This document shows, one piece after another, positions 29,987 to 41,861 of a DNA stretch of 64,000 nt. Under the pieces are notes generated by a model, which was given only the letters and a program-made list of their open reading frames with translations, did not search any database and had not been told where the DNA came from. Source of the stretch: Apodemus sylvaticus. Lineage: Eukaryota; Chordata; Mammalia; Rodentia; Muridae. The translations under genes and the position numbers were made by a program. Numbering within the stretch: the stretch's first letter is position 1; each line of letters opens with the position of its first letter. The stretch is taken from contig NC_067485.1 of the NCBI RefSeq assembly GCF_947179515.1, positions 11,846,096 to 11,910,095 on the forward strand, in the 5' to 3' direction.

Positions 29987-32900
29987 CTATGATGGAAAAT
30001 AAAAGACAGAAGGTTAGAAAAAACACAAAGAAGTCAATGTTTAAGATCACAGTCTAACAATTTGTAAAACTTTCAGAGAGTTAAAATAAAAAGGCTACTG
30101 TTAGCCAGGTATAGTTGTGTATCCCTTAAATCTCAGCAATCTTCACAGAATTCTAGGACAGCAAGAGCTATGGAGAAACCCTGCCTCCAAAAACAAAAAC
30201 AAAAACAAAAATGAAAACCATAGCTGGGCGGTGGTGGCGGTGCACGCCTTTAATCCCAGCACTCTGGGAGGCAGAGGCAGGCAGATTTCTGAGTTCGAGG
30301 CCAGCCTGGTCTACAGAGTGAGTTCCAGGACAGCCAGGGCTACACAGAGAAACCCTGTCTCGAAAAAACCCGAAAAACCAAAAATAAAAAAATAAAAAAT
30401 AAATTAAAAAAACATGGAAGGGGGGCCTCATTCTACTGAGCAGACGGAGACAGAACTGTTTAATAAAGAACTCTGCTCTCACTGAGAATAGCCAACCAAT
30501 GACTGCCTCACCTTGAGACCCATCCCATGGGGGAGAGCCAACCCCTGACACTATTAATGATCCTTTGCTATGCTCGCAGACAGGAGTCTAATAGAACTGT
30601 CTCCTGAGAGGCTTCATGCTGCAGAGGATACAGATGCAGAGACCCACAGCCAAACATCAGGCTGAGCCCCGGGAGTCTTGTGGGAGATAGAGTGGGGAAG
30701 GAGGAGAGCAAGCAGGAGGGTCAAGGACACCACAGGACCCAGAGGCAGCCAACCTAGGAGCACAGGGCTCACAGAGCCTGGGCCACCAACCAGGGAACAC
30801 ACGGGGCTGGACCTAAGCCCTACCCATCTGTAGTAGATGTGCAGCTTGGTTGTCGTGTGGGTCCCTGACAAGTGGACTGGGGGCTGTCTGAGTCTGTCCC
30901 CACCCTTGGCTCCCCTTCTCCCTCCCTGGACTACCTGGCTGAGCCTCAGTGCAGAGGACGTGCCTAGCCTGCTGGGTCTAGATGGCATGGTATGTCAAGT
31001 GTCAAGGAATGTACTGCTGCAACCTACAACAGACTGGCCTTCTCAATATAAAGCTGATATAAAACCAGTGGGCAGCACACAATTACCACACAGAATGACA
31101 ATACACAGAACTAATGAGAGTGCAATGGTCTGCACTCCTTCATCTGGACAGTGATTACAGGGCTGTGACTACAAATTCATTAAGGTATCTTTGTGTGGAG
31201 ATAGGGTCTCTAAGTGGCCCAGCAGCCTGCCCTTGAATTCAAAGTGCTGTGATTACAGGAGGTCCACTGGCAAGTGGGAGCTTATGATCTCCACGCCTGT
31301 GTGTATTAAAGTTCAATGAAAGAGTAACAGAAACAAGGCAGGCCTGCGGTCCACTCACCAGTCGGATCAGTTCTTCTTTGATGAGCCTGGTGATCTCCGC
31401 CTTCGCCTTCTGCACAGCCAGTTCGTTGGCACCTGGTGATCCATTAGAAAACACACAGTTCAGACTACTCAACTGCACTGGCTGTCTCCACATTAAGGAG
31501 GCCCAGAAGACAGCACCTCAAGGCTGTTAGACGTGCCCTGCCCACCACGGCAGTGAAGCAGTGAGCCCTGTGTTGGCCGAGCTCACGCAGACAGCACGGG
31601 TATTAGATCTCCATGCAGAGATGGCAAGCACAGCCCCCGTGCATGAGGAAGATACAAAATCATGAAATGCTGCTCGGTATTTGAACAAAAAAAAGAAAAG
31701 GAAAATGGATGTCCTTAAAATTCATACTTTCTTTGTAAAAACTTTCCAACTTAAATCCCACAAATAGATTTTCAGCTTTATTATTTATCTAGTCACTGAA
31801 CTCAAGCAACACATAACTTATTTTTTTCTTTTTGTTTTGTTTTCTGTACAATGATATTTTAATATTTTTGAGATAACTTGATGACGATTCTCCCCATAAC
31901 TCATTTCTTAAAGGGTTCCTCATTTTCAGTCTTTCCTACTAACAACTTCGTGCTGACCCGTGTTCCGTCTATACCAGCTGTGATCTAACTCAAGTGTCCA
32001 ATAGAAGCAACGGTACGCACTTTCAATTGCCAAGTAGATCTTCCGCTCTCCTTCTTTGGGCTCCTTGCCAGGAGGGAAGTAGGTCCCTCTGATTGTGATG
32101 GCGGCTTCAGAGTATTCACTGATCCTCTGCAGAGCTTCCTTAGAGGTGACTTTCCACCTCGCCGTCTGAAAGAAAGGGTTGGGGAATTGTATTACCACAT
32201 AAGCATCTGGGCTCAGAGCAGGGGACAGCCTCAGTGGATAAAGGTCCCTACTGCCCGGCTCGTGAGCTGAGCTCATCAAGCCCTGGAACCTGCCCTGTGG
32301 GAGGAGGACTCCTTCCTGCAAGCTGTCCTCTGACTTCCAATCCGGATGCCTGTGCCCCTCCCGCAAATAAGACACAAGTAGCCTAAAACTCTGAGTTGAA
32401 AAAGCATCAATTACTAACCCCTATATAGGTAAAAACCAAATAGCTAATGTACACATAAAGAGAATCCTGTTTCAGGGGCTGGAGCTATAGCTCAGTGCTA
32501 AAGGACTGAAGTGCTAGATGCCTGGCACCTATCACCTAGGTTCTCTCCCTAGTGCACAGCCAGGTGCGGTGGTGCCCCTCCGTGATCTCATACTCAGGTA
32601 TGAGGATCAGCCAATACGGTCATCCTCAGCAACATGACGAATTTGAGGTCAGGCTGTACTATGAAGCCTGTGTCAAGAAATAAACCAACACAGACACCAC
32701 CACCAAAAGCCTGACAAACAGTTTCTATACTTTAAGGAAGTGATTCTGTTCTGAATGAAGGGTTTCTACCTCGCAGCATAAGAACCTTTAAATCTGTTAC
32801 TTGCCTGTGGGAAGTCGTTAATTTCTAATTCTTCCTCGTATCTCTTGAAAGATTCGCTCTGCCCACCCTCCTGCCTCTCTTCTTCCTGCTTCTCCAGAGG

Positions 32901-35900
32901 AACGTAATTAAGCTTGGCGTTGATCTTCTCTGCAAGCTGCTCTGCAATAGTTTTCGCAGACACAGTGGGAGCCAGGATAGTTCCCCCTCTGAGGATGGCA
33001 TTGGTGGCTTGCTGCATCACGTCCTACAGTTTAAGAAGAGTTCCAGTCAAACCTCTGCTGCAGAGAAAGCATCACGGCCTCACCACACATGACTCCCAGA
33101 GCCCCACATGTCATCCACAGAGTGTTCACAACTGAGGCTGGCTGTCACTTACCCCTGTCATACAGGACAGGACACTCAACAGCCATCTCTGGAGGCACTG
33201 GTCATGAGCTGGCTCTCAACACAACACAGCCCATGACCACCGGGCATCTCCACTGCACTCCGACGCCTGTGCCAACACTGTCACTGAGTGTCCCACCCAC
33301 AGTGCTTCAGTCACACTCACTCAGAATCTTCAAAATACTGTCAGAACCAATCATATCATCCTCTGGGCGTGCGAGAAACCTTCTGTGTTACTTAAAAGCA
33401 ATGGTGTACTCCTGCAATCTTACCACTCAGGAGGCAGAGGAAAGGAAGTGACTAAGGAGGGAGCATATGAAACCCTATGTTTAAAAAACCAAAATCTCAG
33501 CCAGGCTGTGGTGGAAAACACCTTTAATCCCAATACTGGAGAGGCAGAGGCAGTAATCTCTGAGTTCAAGACCAGCCTAGTCTACAGAGTGAATTCCAGG
33601 ACAGCCAGGACTACACAGAGAAACCCTGTACCCCCAAAATAAACAACAAAAAAACCCAAACCTTAAAACCTTCCAAAACACAAATCACATCAAGAGTTTA
33701 AACATCACTCTACTATTTAAACATACTATTTTAAATGAGAACTAGGTGTTCATATATCAAAAAAATTGTTGCTGTACCTGATAAACCCAACCAATGAAAC
33801 AGATTAGGAAAAAATAACTAATTTTTTTTTAGTTTTTGATAAGACAAAACCACAATACAAGCTGTGCATTTTTTATCCATAATGATTGGGGAATGAAACA
33901 CTTTGGAGCGTAAATCTTTAAATTTGAGAATATTTGCACAGACTTTATGAGTAACCATAACTAATCATAAAAAATCCAAAGCACATGGTACAGTGGTGGG
34001 GCATGCCACAATCCCAGCACTGGGGCCGAAAGACACATTGTCAACATCAGATCAAAGGAAAAAGTTTCAGATTTTCCAGTGTTCCAGCCCAGGGATGCTC
34101 ATCTGCTCCATATAGCCCAGGCACGGCATTCTGGATCCGGGACACCATCTGCTCCGTATAGACCAGGCATGGTATTCGGGATCCGGAACACCATCTACTC
34201 AGTATAGACCAGGCACCGCATTCTGACCCCAGGGGTGTTCATTAGCCCTATAGAAATCATGCATGGCTAACATGCTGTCCTGGCTGGTTTTGTGTGTCAA
34301 CTTGACCAAGGCTGGAGTTATCACAGAGAAAGGAGCTTCAGTTGGGGAAGTGCCTCCATGAGATCCAGCTGTGGGGCATTTTCTCAATTAGTGATCAAGG
34401 TGGGAGGGCCCCTGTGGGTGGTGCCATCCCTGGGCTGGTGGTCCTGGGTTCTGTAAGAGAGCAGGCTGAGCAAGCCAGGAGAAGCAAGCCAGTAAGAAAC
34501 ATCCCTCCATGGCCTCTGCATCAGCTCCTGCTTCCTGACCTGCTTGAGTTCCAGTCCTGACTTCCTTTGGTGATGAACAGCAGTGTGGAAATGTAAGCTG
34601 AATAAACACTTTCCTCCCCAACTTGCTTCATGGTCATGATGTTTGTGCAGGAATAGAAGCCCCGACTAAGACAAATTAGTACCAGCATAATGGGGTATTC
34701 CTGTGACAACCTGACCATGTTTTGGGGAGGACTGTGGAAGGACTCTGAACTTTGGGCTAGAAGATCCATTCCATGTTAAGAGCTCTGTGGGATGTTGTGT
34801 AAGAGCTTAGAAGATAATGTTGAGAACAGTGCAGAAGATGGAGGCCTGGCTTGTGAAATTTCGGAGGGAAGATTAAAGACTCTCATCAGGGCCATGTTTT
34901 GATTATGAAGATTCTCTGGGTTTTGGTTAGCTGGGGCTGAAGAATTAGCTGTGATCAACAAGATACCATAACCACTAGAGTGAACCTTTGTGTTACTGGG
35001 ACTATTAATGGAGCTGAAGCTTACAAATTAGCGGTGATTAAGAAGAAACCAGCATCACTGAGGTGAAATCTTCTGGGAAGTGTTTTCTGAGAGCACAGAG
35101 GCTGTGTTCCAGAGATAGCCACCGTTGTACTTTGTGCTGTGGCTGGACTTGGTACTGTGTAAGAGTCACCCAGGTGGTACTGGTTTTGAAGGCATGAAGG
35201 GGTCATGAAGAGCAGCTTAGGCTCAGCACTGAGAGAGGCCGAGGAAGGCCATTGGTGAAGGTGCAGCCTCAGTTACAATTGATGGCCCAGGACTGAAGGG
35301 GTCATGCAAAGGAGTTGAGGCTAGGCACCATAAAGAAAGCCTATGAGAGGCTATTGGTGAAGCCTAGTTTCAGCGGAAGACAGCAGTGTTTTGGAGATGC
35401 CAGTGCCATGAGATGACCACCAAGAACAGCAGTGGAGTACAGACAGCTGGAGCCTAGAAGACAAGGTGTGTGCTACAAAGGGCAGAGCTAGAAAAATGAT
35501 CCAAGCCCTTGGAGGAGTCTGGAAGATTGTGAGTTGGATCCCAGACATTGAAACATTGGAGTTTGAGTTTTGTTTTTGATTGTGACTGTGCCCTGATATT
35601 TTTCCCTCTTGATGGAAAGTATTTTAGTGGAGCCCACAGTTAAGAGAACTTTGAATTTTTAAAAGACTTTGAATTTTAAAAGACATTGGATATTTTAAAG
35701 GGATTGAATTTTTAATATATAAAGACTGACTGTGGGATTTCAAAGTTATTTAGATCTTGGGGATGAATAAGGAATTAAGGGTTGAGGCTTAATAGTGATG
35801 TGTGTGTCAAGTTGACAAGGGGTCAATTGTACTGGCTGGTTTTATGTGTCAACTTGACACAGGCTGGAGTTATCACAGAGAAAGCTTCAGTTGGGGAAGT

Positions 35901-38900
35901 GCCTCCATGAGATCCAACTGTGGGGCATTTTCTCAATTAGTGATCAAGGGGGGAGGGCCCCTTGTGGGTGGTACCATCTCTAGGCTGGTAGTCTTGGGTT
36001 CTATGAAAGAGCAGGCTGAGCAAGCCAGGGGAAGTAAGCCAGTAAGAAACATCCCTCCATGGCCTCTGCATCAGCTCCTATTTCCTGCTCGAGTTCCAGT
36101 CATGACTTTCTTTGGTGATGAACAGCAGCATGGAAGTTCAAGATCAATAAACCCTTTCCTCCTCAACTTGCTTCATGGTCATGTTTGTGCAGGAATAGAA
36201 ACCCTGACTAAAACACATGCGTAACTGGTTTTCTAAAAGAGGTACACAGAGAGATCTTCTGAAGGAAAGTATCAGAGAATCCTATATTGAGCATAATATA
36301 TTCTTGAATACTCAATCTCTAACAAAACTTGTTTGTCGTGCTCAACTTAACTCCTGGAGAGTATCTACATTCAAAGTAGTGTGTGAATCACACTCTCAGA
36401 CAGCACACTTGTAAGCTTGGCGTGGAGGAAGTAGAGACAGGAGGCTCAGCAGTTCACAGTCACCCGTGGACACACAGAGAATGCAAGGCCAGCCTAGGCG
36501 GTAAGACAAAGACCTTTTTCCATTCCTGGATCCTCACTCTTACAGTACTCATGTCACAACGATGACCACACAACTCGGAACAAATTACTTAATACCTGAG
36601 ACTCGATGCCCAGGTTTTTCTGAGCGTTGATTCTGAGAGCCAGTCTCTTAGCAATTTCTAGCTTCTCGGCATTGCCTGCCGTTGGAGCAGGCACACTAGA
36701 TGTGCCGGGGGCAGCCATGTCCTTCACTCTTTTCTTTGAATTAAACATGCTTTCAATCTGTTCATCAATCTAGGCCAGGGGAGAAGAAAACATCAAGGAT
36801 TAGGAAACACTGCATTAGAAATATTAACTTGGTTGTATCTACACAAACAAGGAGTGTTTCCATAAAAGGCTACAATTATTTCAATTTAAATAACTTGGAT
36901 CAACACAAAACCACAGCAGCTCTTCCCAAGCTTGGCTCCACACAACCGTGCAGGCTCGACACTTACATCGACCGCGGCATCCTCATCATCAGAGTCCTGC
37001 AGGCCAAGGGCGGCTTTCTGTAGCTTTTTTCTCTCATTGGCCAACGCCTGTTCTGTTTCATCAAACTTGAATCCCTTGCCAGAGAAGCCACTACTCTTTT
37101 TAATTATTTTTCCTTCCTTTTAAGAAAAAAGTTAGCAAAGTTAATTTTTAGAGGAAACGCTATTAAATATTTTCAAACTTCAATGTGCCAACTGAACAAA
37201 AACACTCAAGCAAAAGAGAATTTTTTTTGTTTTGTTTTTCTGGGTTTTTTTTTTGATTTGGTTTTTTCAAGACAGAGTTTCTCTGTATAGCCCTGGCTGT
37301 CCTGGAGCTCACTCTGTAGACCAGGCTGGCCTCAAGCTCAGGAATCTGCCTGCCTCTGCCTCCCAGAGTGCTGGGATTAAAAGTGTGCACCACCACCGCC
37401 CGGCTAAAAGAGAAGATTCTACTTTTGCAATTTTTCTTTCAAAATATGTAAGGTGGGTCCCCTTAATATAAGCATTTGGGAGGCAGAGGTAATAAATGTC
37501 TAAGAGTTCAAGGTCAGCCTGGTCTAGATGCCAAGTTCTAGGACACCCAGAACTACAGAGAGACCCTGTCTCAAAGATAATCCAAAACAGCAAAAACAAC
37601 AAAAAATGAATATAGTTATCATCTAATTACCTTACAGTCATGCTAATGATTCATATAAAGGAAGTTTAAAGACTCACAGCTTTCTGTTGATCTTTGAAGT
37701 CACTCCAGAGCTTTTCTAGGTCAGGAGGCACTGCTGTCCCTGATAATTCAAGAGCTTTAATGATGTCCCCTGCGTATCGAGCTTGATCCTCTGTGATGAA
37801 GGTGTAGGCATAGCCCTAATGAAAATGAGTCAAAATCAACAGAAGAAACCCAGTGCCTTTCATGTAAAACAGTTAACAAACTTCTGAGAAAATGAAAAGT
37901 ACCTCATTCATAGAAGCTTAAAAAAGAAGTCTGGGTGTTTGCCCAGCATGCACCAAGCCCTCCCTCTGTGCCACCCCACACACAAAGTACCGACAGCTAC
38001 ACAAGGCGGTCTGGGCCCATCTAGGCTTTATATGGGGGGCGGATACTGAAGAAGACTCTACAGGATGGAAAGACCTTCTGCAGCTACTGACAGAGGATTA
38101 ACAATGAGACACTGCCACACTGCTGAGGAAGGAGCCACAGAACCAATGCAATGCCCAGAACATTCCAATGACATCCATCACTGATGAGGAAAACAATCCT
38201 AAAGTCCACATGGAGGAAGATGGCAAGGAGTGTGCACAACTAAGAAGAGGAACAATTACTCAGACATCATTCTGTCTGAAGTTCAACAGAGATTTCGACA
38301 TTTCTTTGAGAATACTACGGTTACAGTGTGCTGCTTTATTTTTGGACTCTATTTTTGGTGTTGTCTGTAGGTCTGTTTTCTTGTGTCAATATTATGCTGT
38401 GCTCATCTCTTTGACTCTTGTGTGTAATCTGAGGCCAGGAATTATGGAGAAGCCAAAGGGAGTGAGCAAACAAAGGTAACATCAGACCAGCAATCGGCTG
38501 GGGAGGCTGCCTTGAGTTCCCGACTCAGAGTCCAGGGTGGAGCAGGATGTCCTCTCCAGTGAAGTTTCCAAAAAAATAACAGCAAGCAGGCTACGCTGCC
38601 AACTTATGCCATTACAAACACCCAGCAGACACTGAGAAACTTAGGCAGCTGGCTAGTTCCTGACACCGGGTGTTCTCAGCCCCTCCACGGACAAGCGTCT
38701 GCCTTCTCTCAGCTTCAGGCTTTCTACAGCACGCACTAAAAGACAGTAAGGACCCTCTGTTGGAGTGATCTACTTTTTCTTTCCTTCTTTTTTTCTTGGT
38801 TTTTTTCGAAACAGGGTTTCTCTGTGTAGCCTTGGCTGTCCTGGAACTCACTCTGCTGGAACTCACTCTGTAGACCAGGCTGGCCTCGAACTCAGAAATC

Positions 38901-41830
38901 CGCCTGCCTCTGCCTCCCAAGTGCTAGGATTACAGGTGTGTGCCACCACGCCCGGCAGTGATCTACTTTGTGCTGTTCCTGTCAGGGTGTCCTCTCCCCT
39001 CGCCATCAGAGGCCAGTCTATTCCTAGACAGGTTCTTTATTCTTCTCCACATGTTAATAATTTACCACTATAATGTCTATTACAGGCACATATAAGAGTA
39101 TTCTGAAAAGGACTCCAATAGCACAGGAAATAACCCCAAGACATAACTGGTAAATCTCACATGAGATTAAAAGCTGCTTCACAGCAAAGGAATTAATAAT
39201 CAGAATTAAAGGACACCATAAAGAATGGAAGGAAAAACATGATCAAAACCTATTATATGAAAAAGAGCTTTAAATAAGAAAATAAAATTGTTGATGCAAA
39301 GAAAAAAAAAAAAAGGAAGGAAATGTTTTGCCAATTCTACTCCAGAACTGACAGAACAAACAAACCTAGACATCAGCAGGGCAACGAACTCAGTAAACAA
39401 ATGACCAATATGTCCTCTAGTCTTTACATCTTTGTGTGTACATACTTGTTGAGAGAGCACACAATATGTGGATCCTGGGGTTGTCGGGTCACCAACTGCC
39501 CTAGAGTTTGCCAGGCAAGCTGGCTGGCCGGCCAGCAAGTCACAGGACTCTACCTGTCTGTGTGCCACAACCTCCGTGGCAGAATTACAAGTGTATGCTT
39601 GCACACTGGCTTTTTACATGCATGCTGATGCTAAATTCAGGCCCACACTGACTGAGCCATTGCTGCAGTCTAACATCCTTAAAAAGCAAATTAAAACTGC
39701 TTTGGTATTCCATTTCATGCCAGTCAAAACGACTAACACTAAGAAGACAAACAGAGCCTGGCAGCACACTTTACTCCCAGCTCTCAGGCAGACCACTGTG
39801 AGGTCGAGGCCAGCCTGGTCTATAGAGCTAGTTCCAGGACAGCCAGGGCTACACAGAGAAACCCTCTGTCAAGAAACGTAAGACAGGGAGACACTATTTG
39901 CAGTTGCTAAGCAGCAGAGAGGCCCCAACAGGTCAACGGATAATGAAAATGTGGCACGTGCGCACACACACACAGCACAATTTTATACAATGTAAAGAAA
40001 ACTCATGACATTTTTAGAAAGTGGTACCAAAAATCATTAGGTTAAATGAAATAAGACAGACTGAAGATCAGATACCACATGTGGATCTTCTCTTTACTCC
40101 TTATGTATGTTTGTACACATGTGGGGTGTGGATAGGTCAGGAAACCAGAAAGAGGAGAAGAAACGGTAAGAGCAAGACGAATAGCATGCCCGATCCGGAG
40201 CAGAAGACTGTGGGAGGAAGAAGAGCGGGAGGAAGGACTGAAGAGAGTCCCAGTAAGAACGCATACTGAGCCACCGTAATGAAAACACTACAGTGTATAC
40301 TAGTGGTTAAAAATATTTCCAGGATCGAGAAGAGATGGGTCAGTATTTAAAAGCACTTGCTGCTCTTGCAGAGGACCCACCTTTGATTCCAGTCACCCAC
40401 ATATGACTCACACCCATCTACTACTCCAGTTCTATGGGACCCAAAGCCCTCTTTTGACTTCCACAGGCACCAAGCATGCACATGGTACACACACATACAT
40501 GCAACTAAGACAGTCATATAAAAAATACATGTTTAAAAAACACTTATTTTTTGTGTATGAGTGTTTGCCTGCATGTATGTCTGTGCACCACAAATAGGCA
40601 CTGCTTTTGGAGGCCAGAAGAGGGGGTGGGATCCCTTGGAATGTGAACCCCAAGGGTCCTCCAGAAGAGTAGCCAATGCTCTTGACGAGCCCCATCTCTC
40701 CAGCCCCTTTCAGTTGTGTTTTTTTGAAGGACAGTCTCTTTGTACAGCAAATGCTGGCCGTGAAGTCACAGCAAGGTGCCGTGCCTGGGCTGTCAGTGCC
40801 GGGATCGTGTGTACTCGTCCCATTCTCAGCTTCAACATCTTAGTTCTAGGATGTTTGTGTATGAAGAAGCCTTCCACAGCTGTGCAGCTCAAGGCAGCCT
40901 GGATTAACTCTGCTTCCCACTGCTGGTACTAAGGGAGCATATGCTCACACTCTGCTCTTGTCTGAGTGTTGTGTGTTCACATTTGATATGCACTCAAACA
41001 CACTGTTGACTCAGGCTCCTTTCAAATTATTTTGCAAAAATGAGCTCAGGTATACAACCCTCCTTGGAGTCTGCAGAGCATGGGCCCTCACATGTCCCCT
41101 GCAACTTTTTAGTCCAGCCAAAATGAAGCCTGGGGCGGGGAGGGAAGCGTACTGCTCTTGGGCCCTCCCTTCACAGACATCTCAGCCAGCCCTACCCCAG
41201 GCTCAGCCAGCCCTACCCCAGGCTCAGCCGCTGCCCTTCCCGAGTTCCCCCGTTCCAAACACATGGACACAAGGACAAAGAGGGGGAGAGTATGTGTGGC
41301 CCTAAACATACACTTGCTACCACTCCTTGTTTGTTTGTTTTGGCAGTTTTTCCTGAGTATAGCCCTGGCTGTCCTAGAACTAGCTCTGTAGATGGGCTAA
41401 CCTTGAACTCAGAGATCACCTGCCCCTGCCTCCAAAGTGCTGGGATTAAAGGTATGTGTCACCACTGCCTTTTACAAAAACAAAAAACTAATAACAAAAA
41501 ACTCCTTTATTCATGTATTTGTATGTACATGTATTTGAAGTGTGCCTATGTACCACCACATGTGTGCAGGAGCCCAGGGAGGGCCTGGGCCCCCTGAGGG
41601 AAGTGGGTTACAGGCAGTTGTGAGCAACGATGAGCAGCTGGAAACCAAACCTCGGTGCTCCATAAGAATAAGTGTTCTAGCCGGGTGGTGGTGACACATG
41701 CCTGTAATCCCAGCACTTGGGAGGCAGAGGCAGGTGGATTTCTGAGTTCGAGGCCAGCCTGGTCTACAAAGTGACTTCCAGGACAGCCAGGGCTACACAG
41801 AAAAACCCTGTCTTGAAAAAACCAAATCCA

Positions 41831-41861
<31 letters not shown>

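Larger units (their letters stand above)
34271..36220 (+). mobile_element. Complete ORR1A-type MaLR retroelement (LTR-internal-LTR)
   Basis: A non-autonomous MaLR (ERVL-related) element with both LTRs in the same direction (34276-34673 and 35828-36215), a ~1.15 kb internal segment, and the 5-bp target duplication CATGC at 34271-34275 and 36216-36220. Both LTRs begin TGT and end ACA. It sits in the Ddx46 intron between exons at 33023 and 36596, antisense to the gene. No gag, pol or env frame is visible, as expected for MaLRs. Confidence 0.9.

Noticed and set aside
30168..30551. Minus frame of 127 codons with a hydrophobic stretch
   Set aside because: Translation of a reverse B1 and its tail. 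Many similar frames (for example 10011-10268, 41546-41869, 62174-62581) share the same B1-derived peptide.
31926..32375. 149-codon continuous frame over a Ddx46 exon
   Set aside because: Only 32021-32165 is exon. The flanking parts are intron read-through, including a B3-like SINE.
38168..38479. 103-codon open frame in a Ddx46 intron
   Set aside because: No recognisable domain, no good splice sites, mixed hydrophobic product, on the strand opposite Ddx46. Most likely chance.
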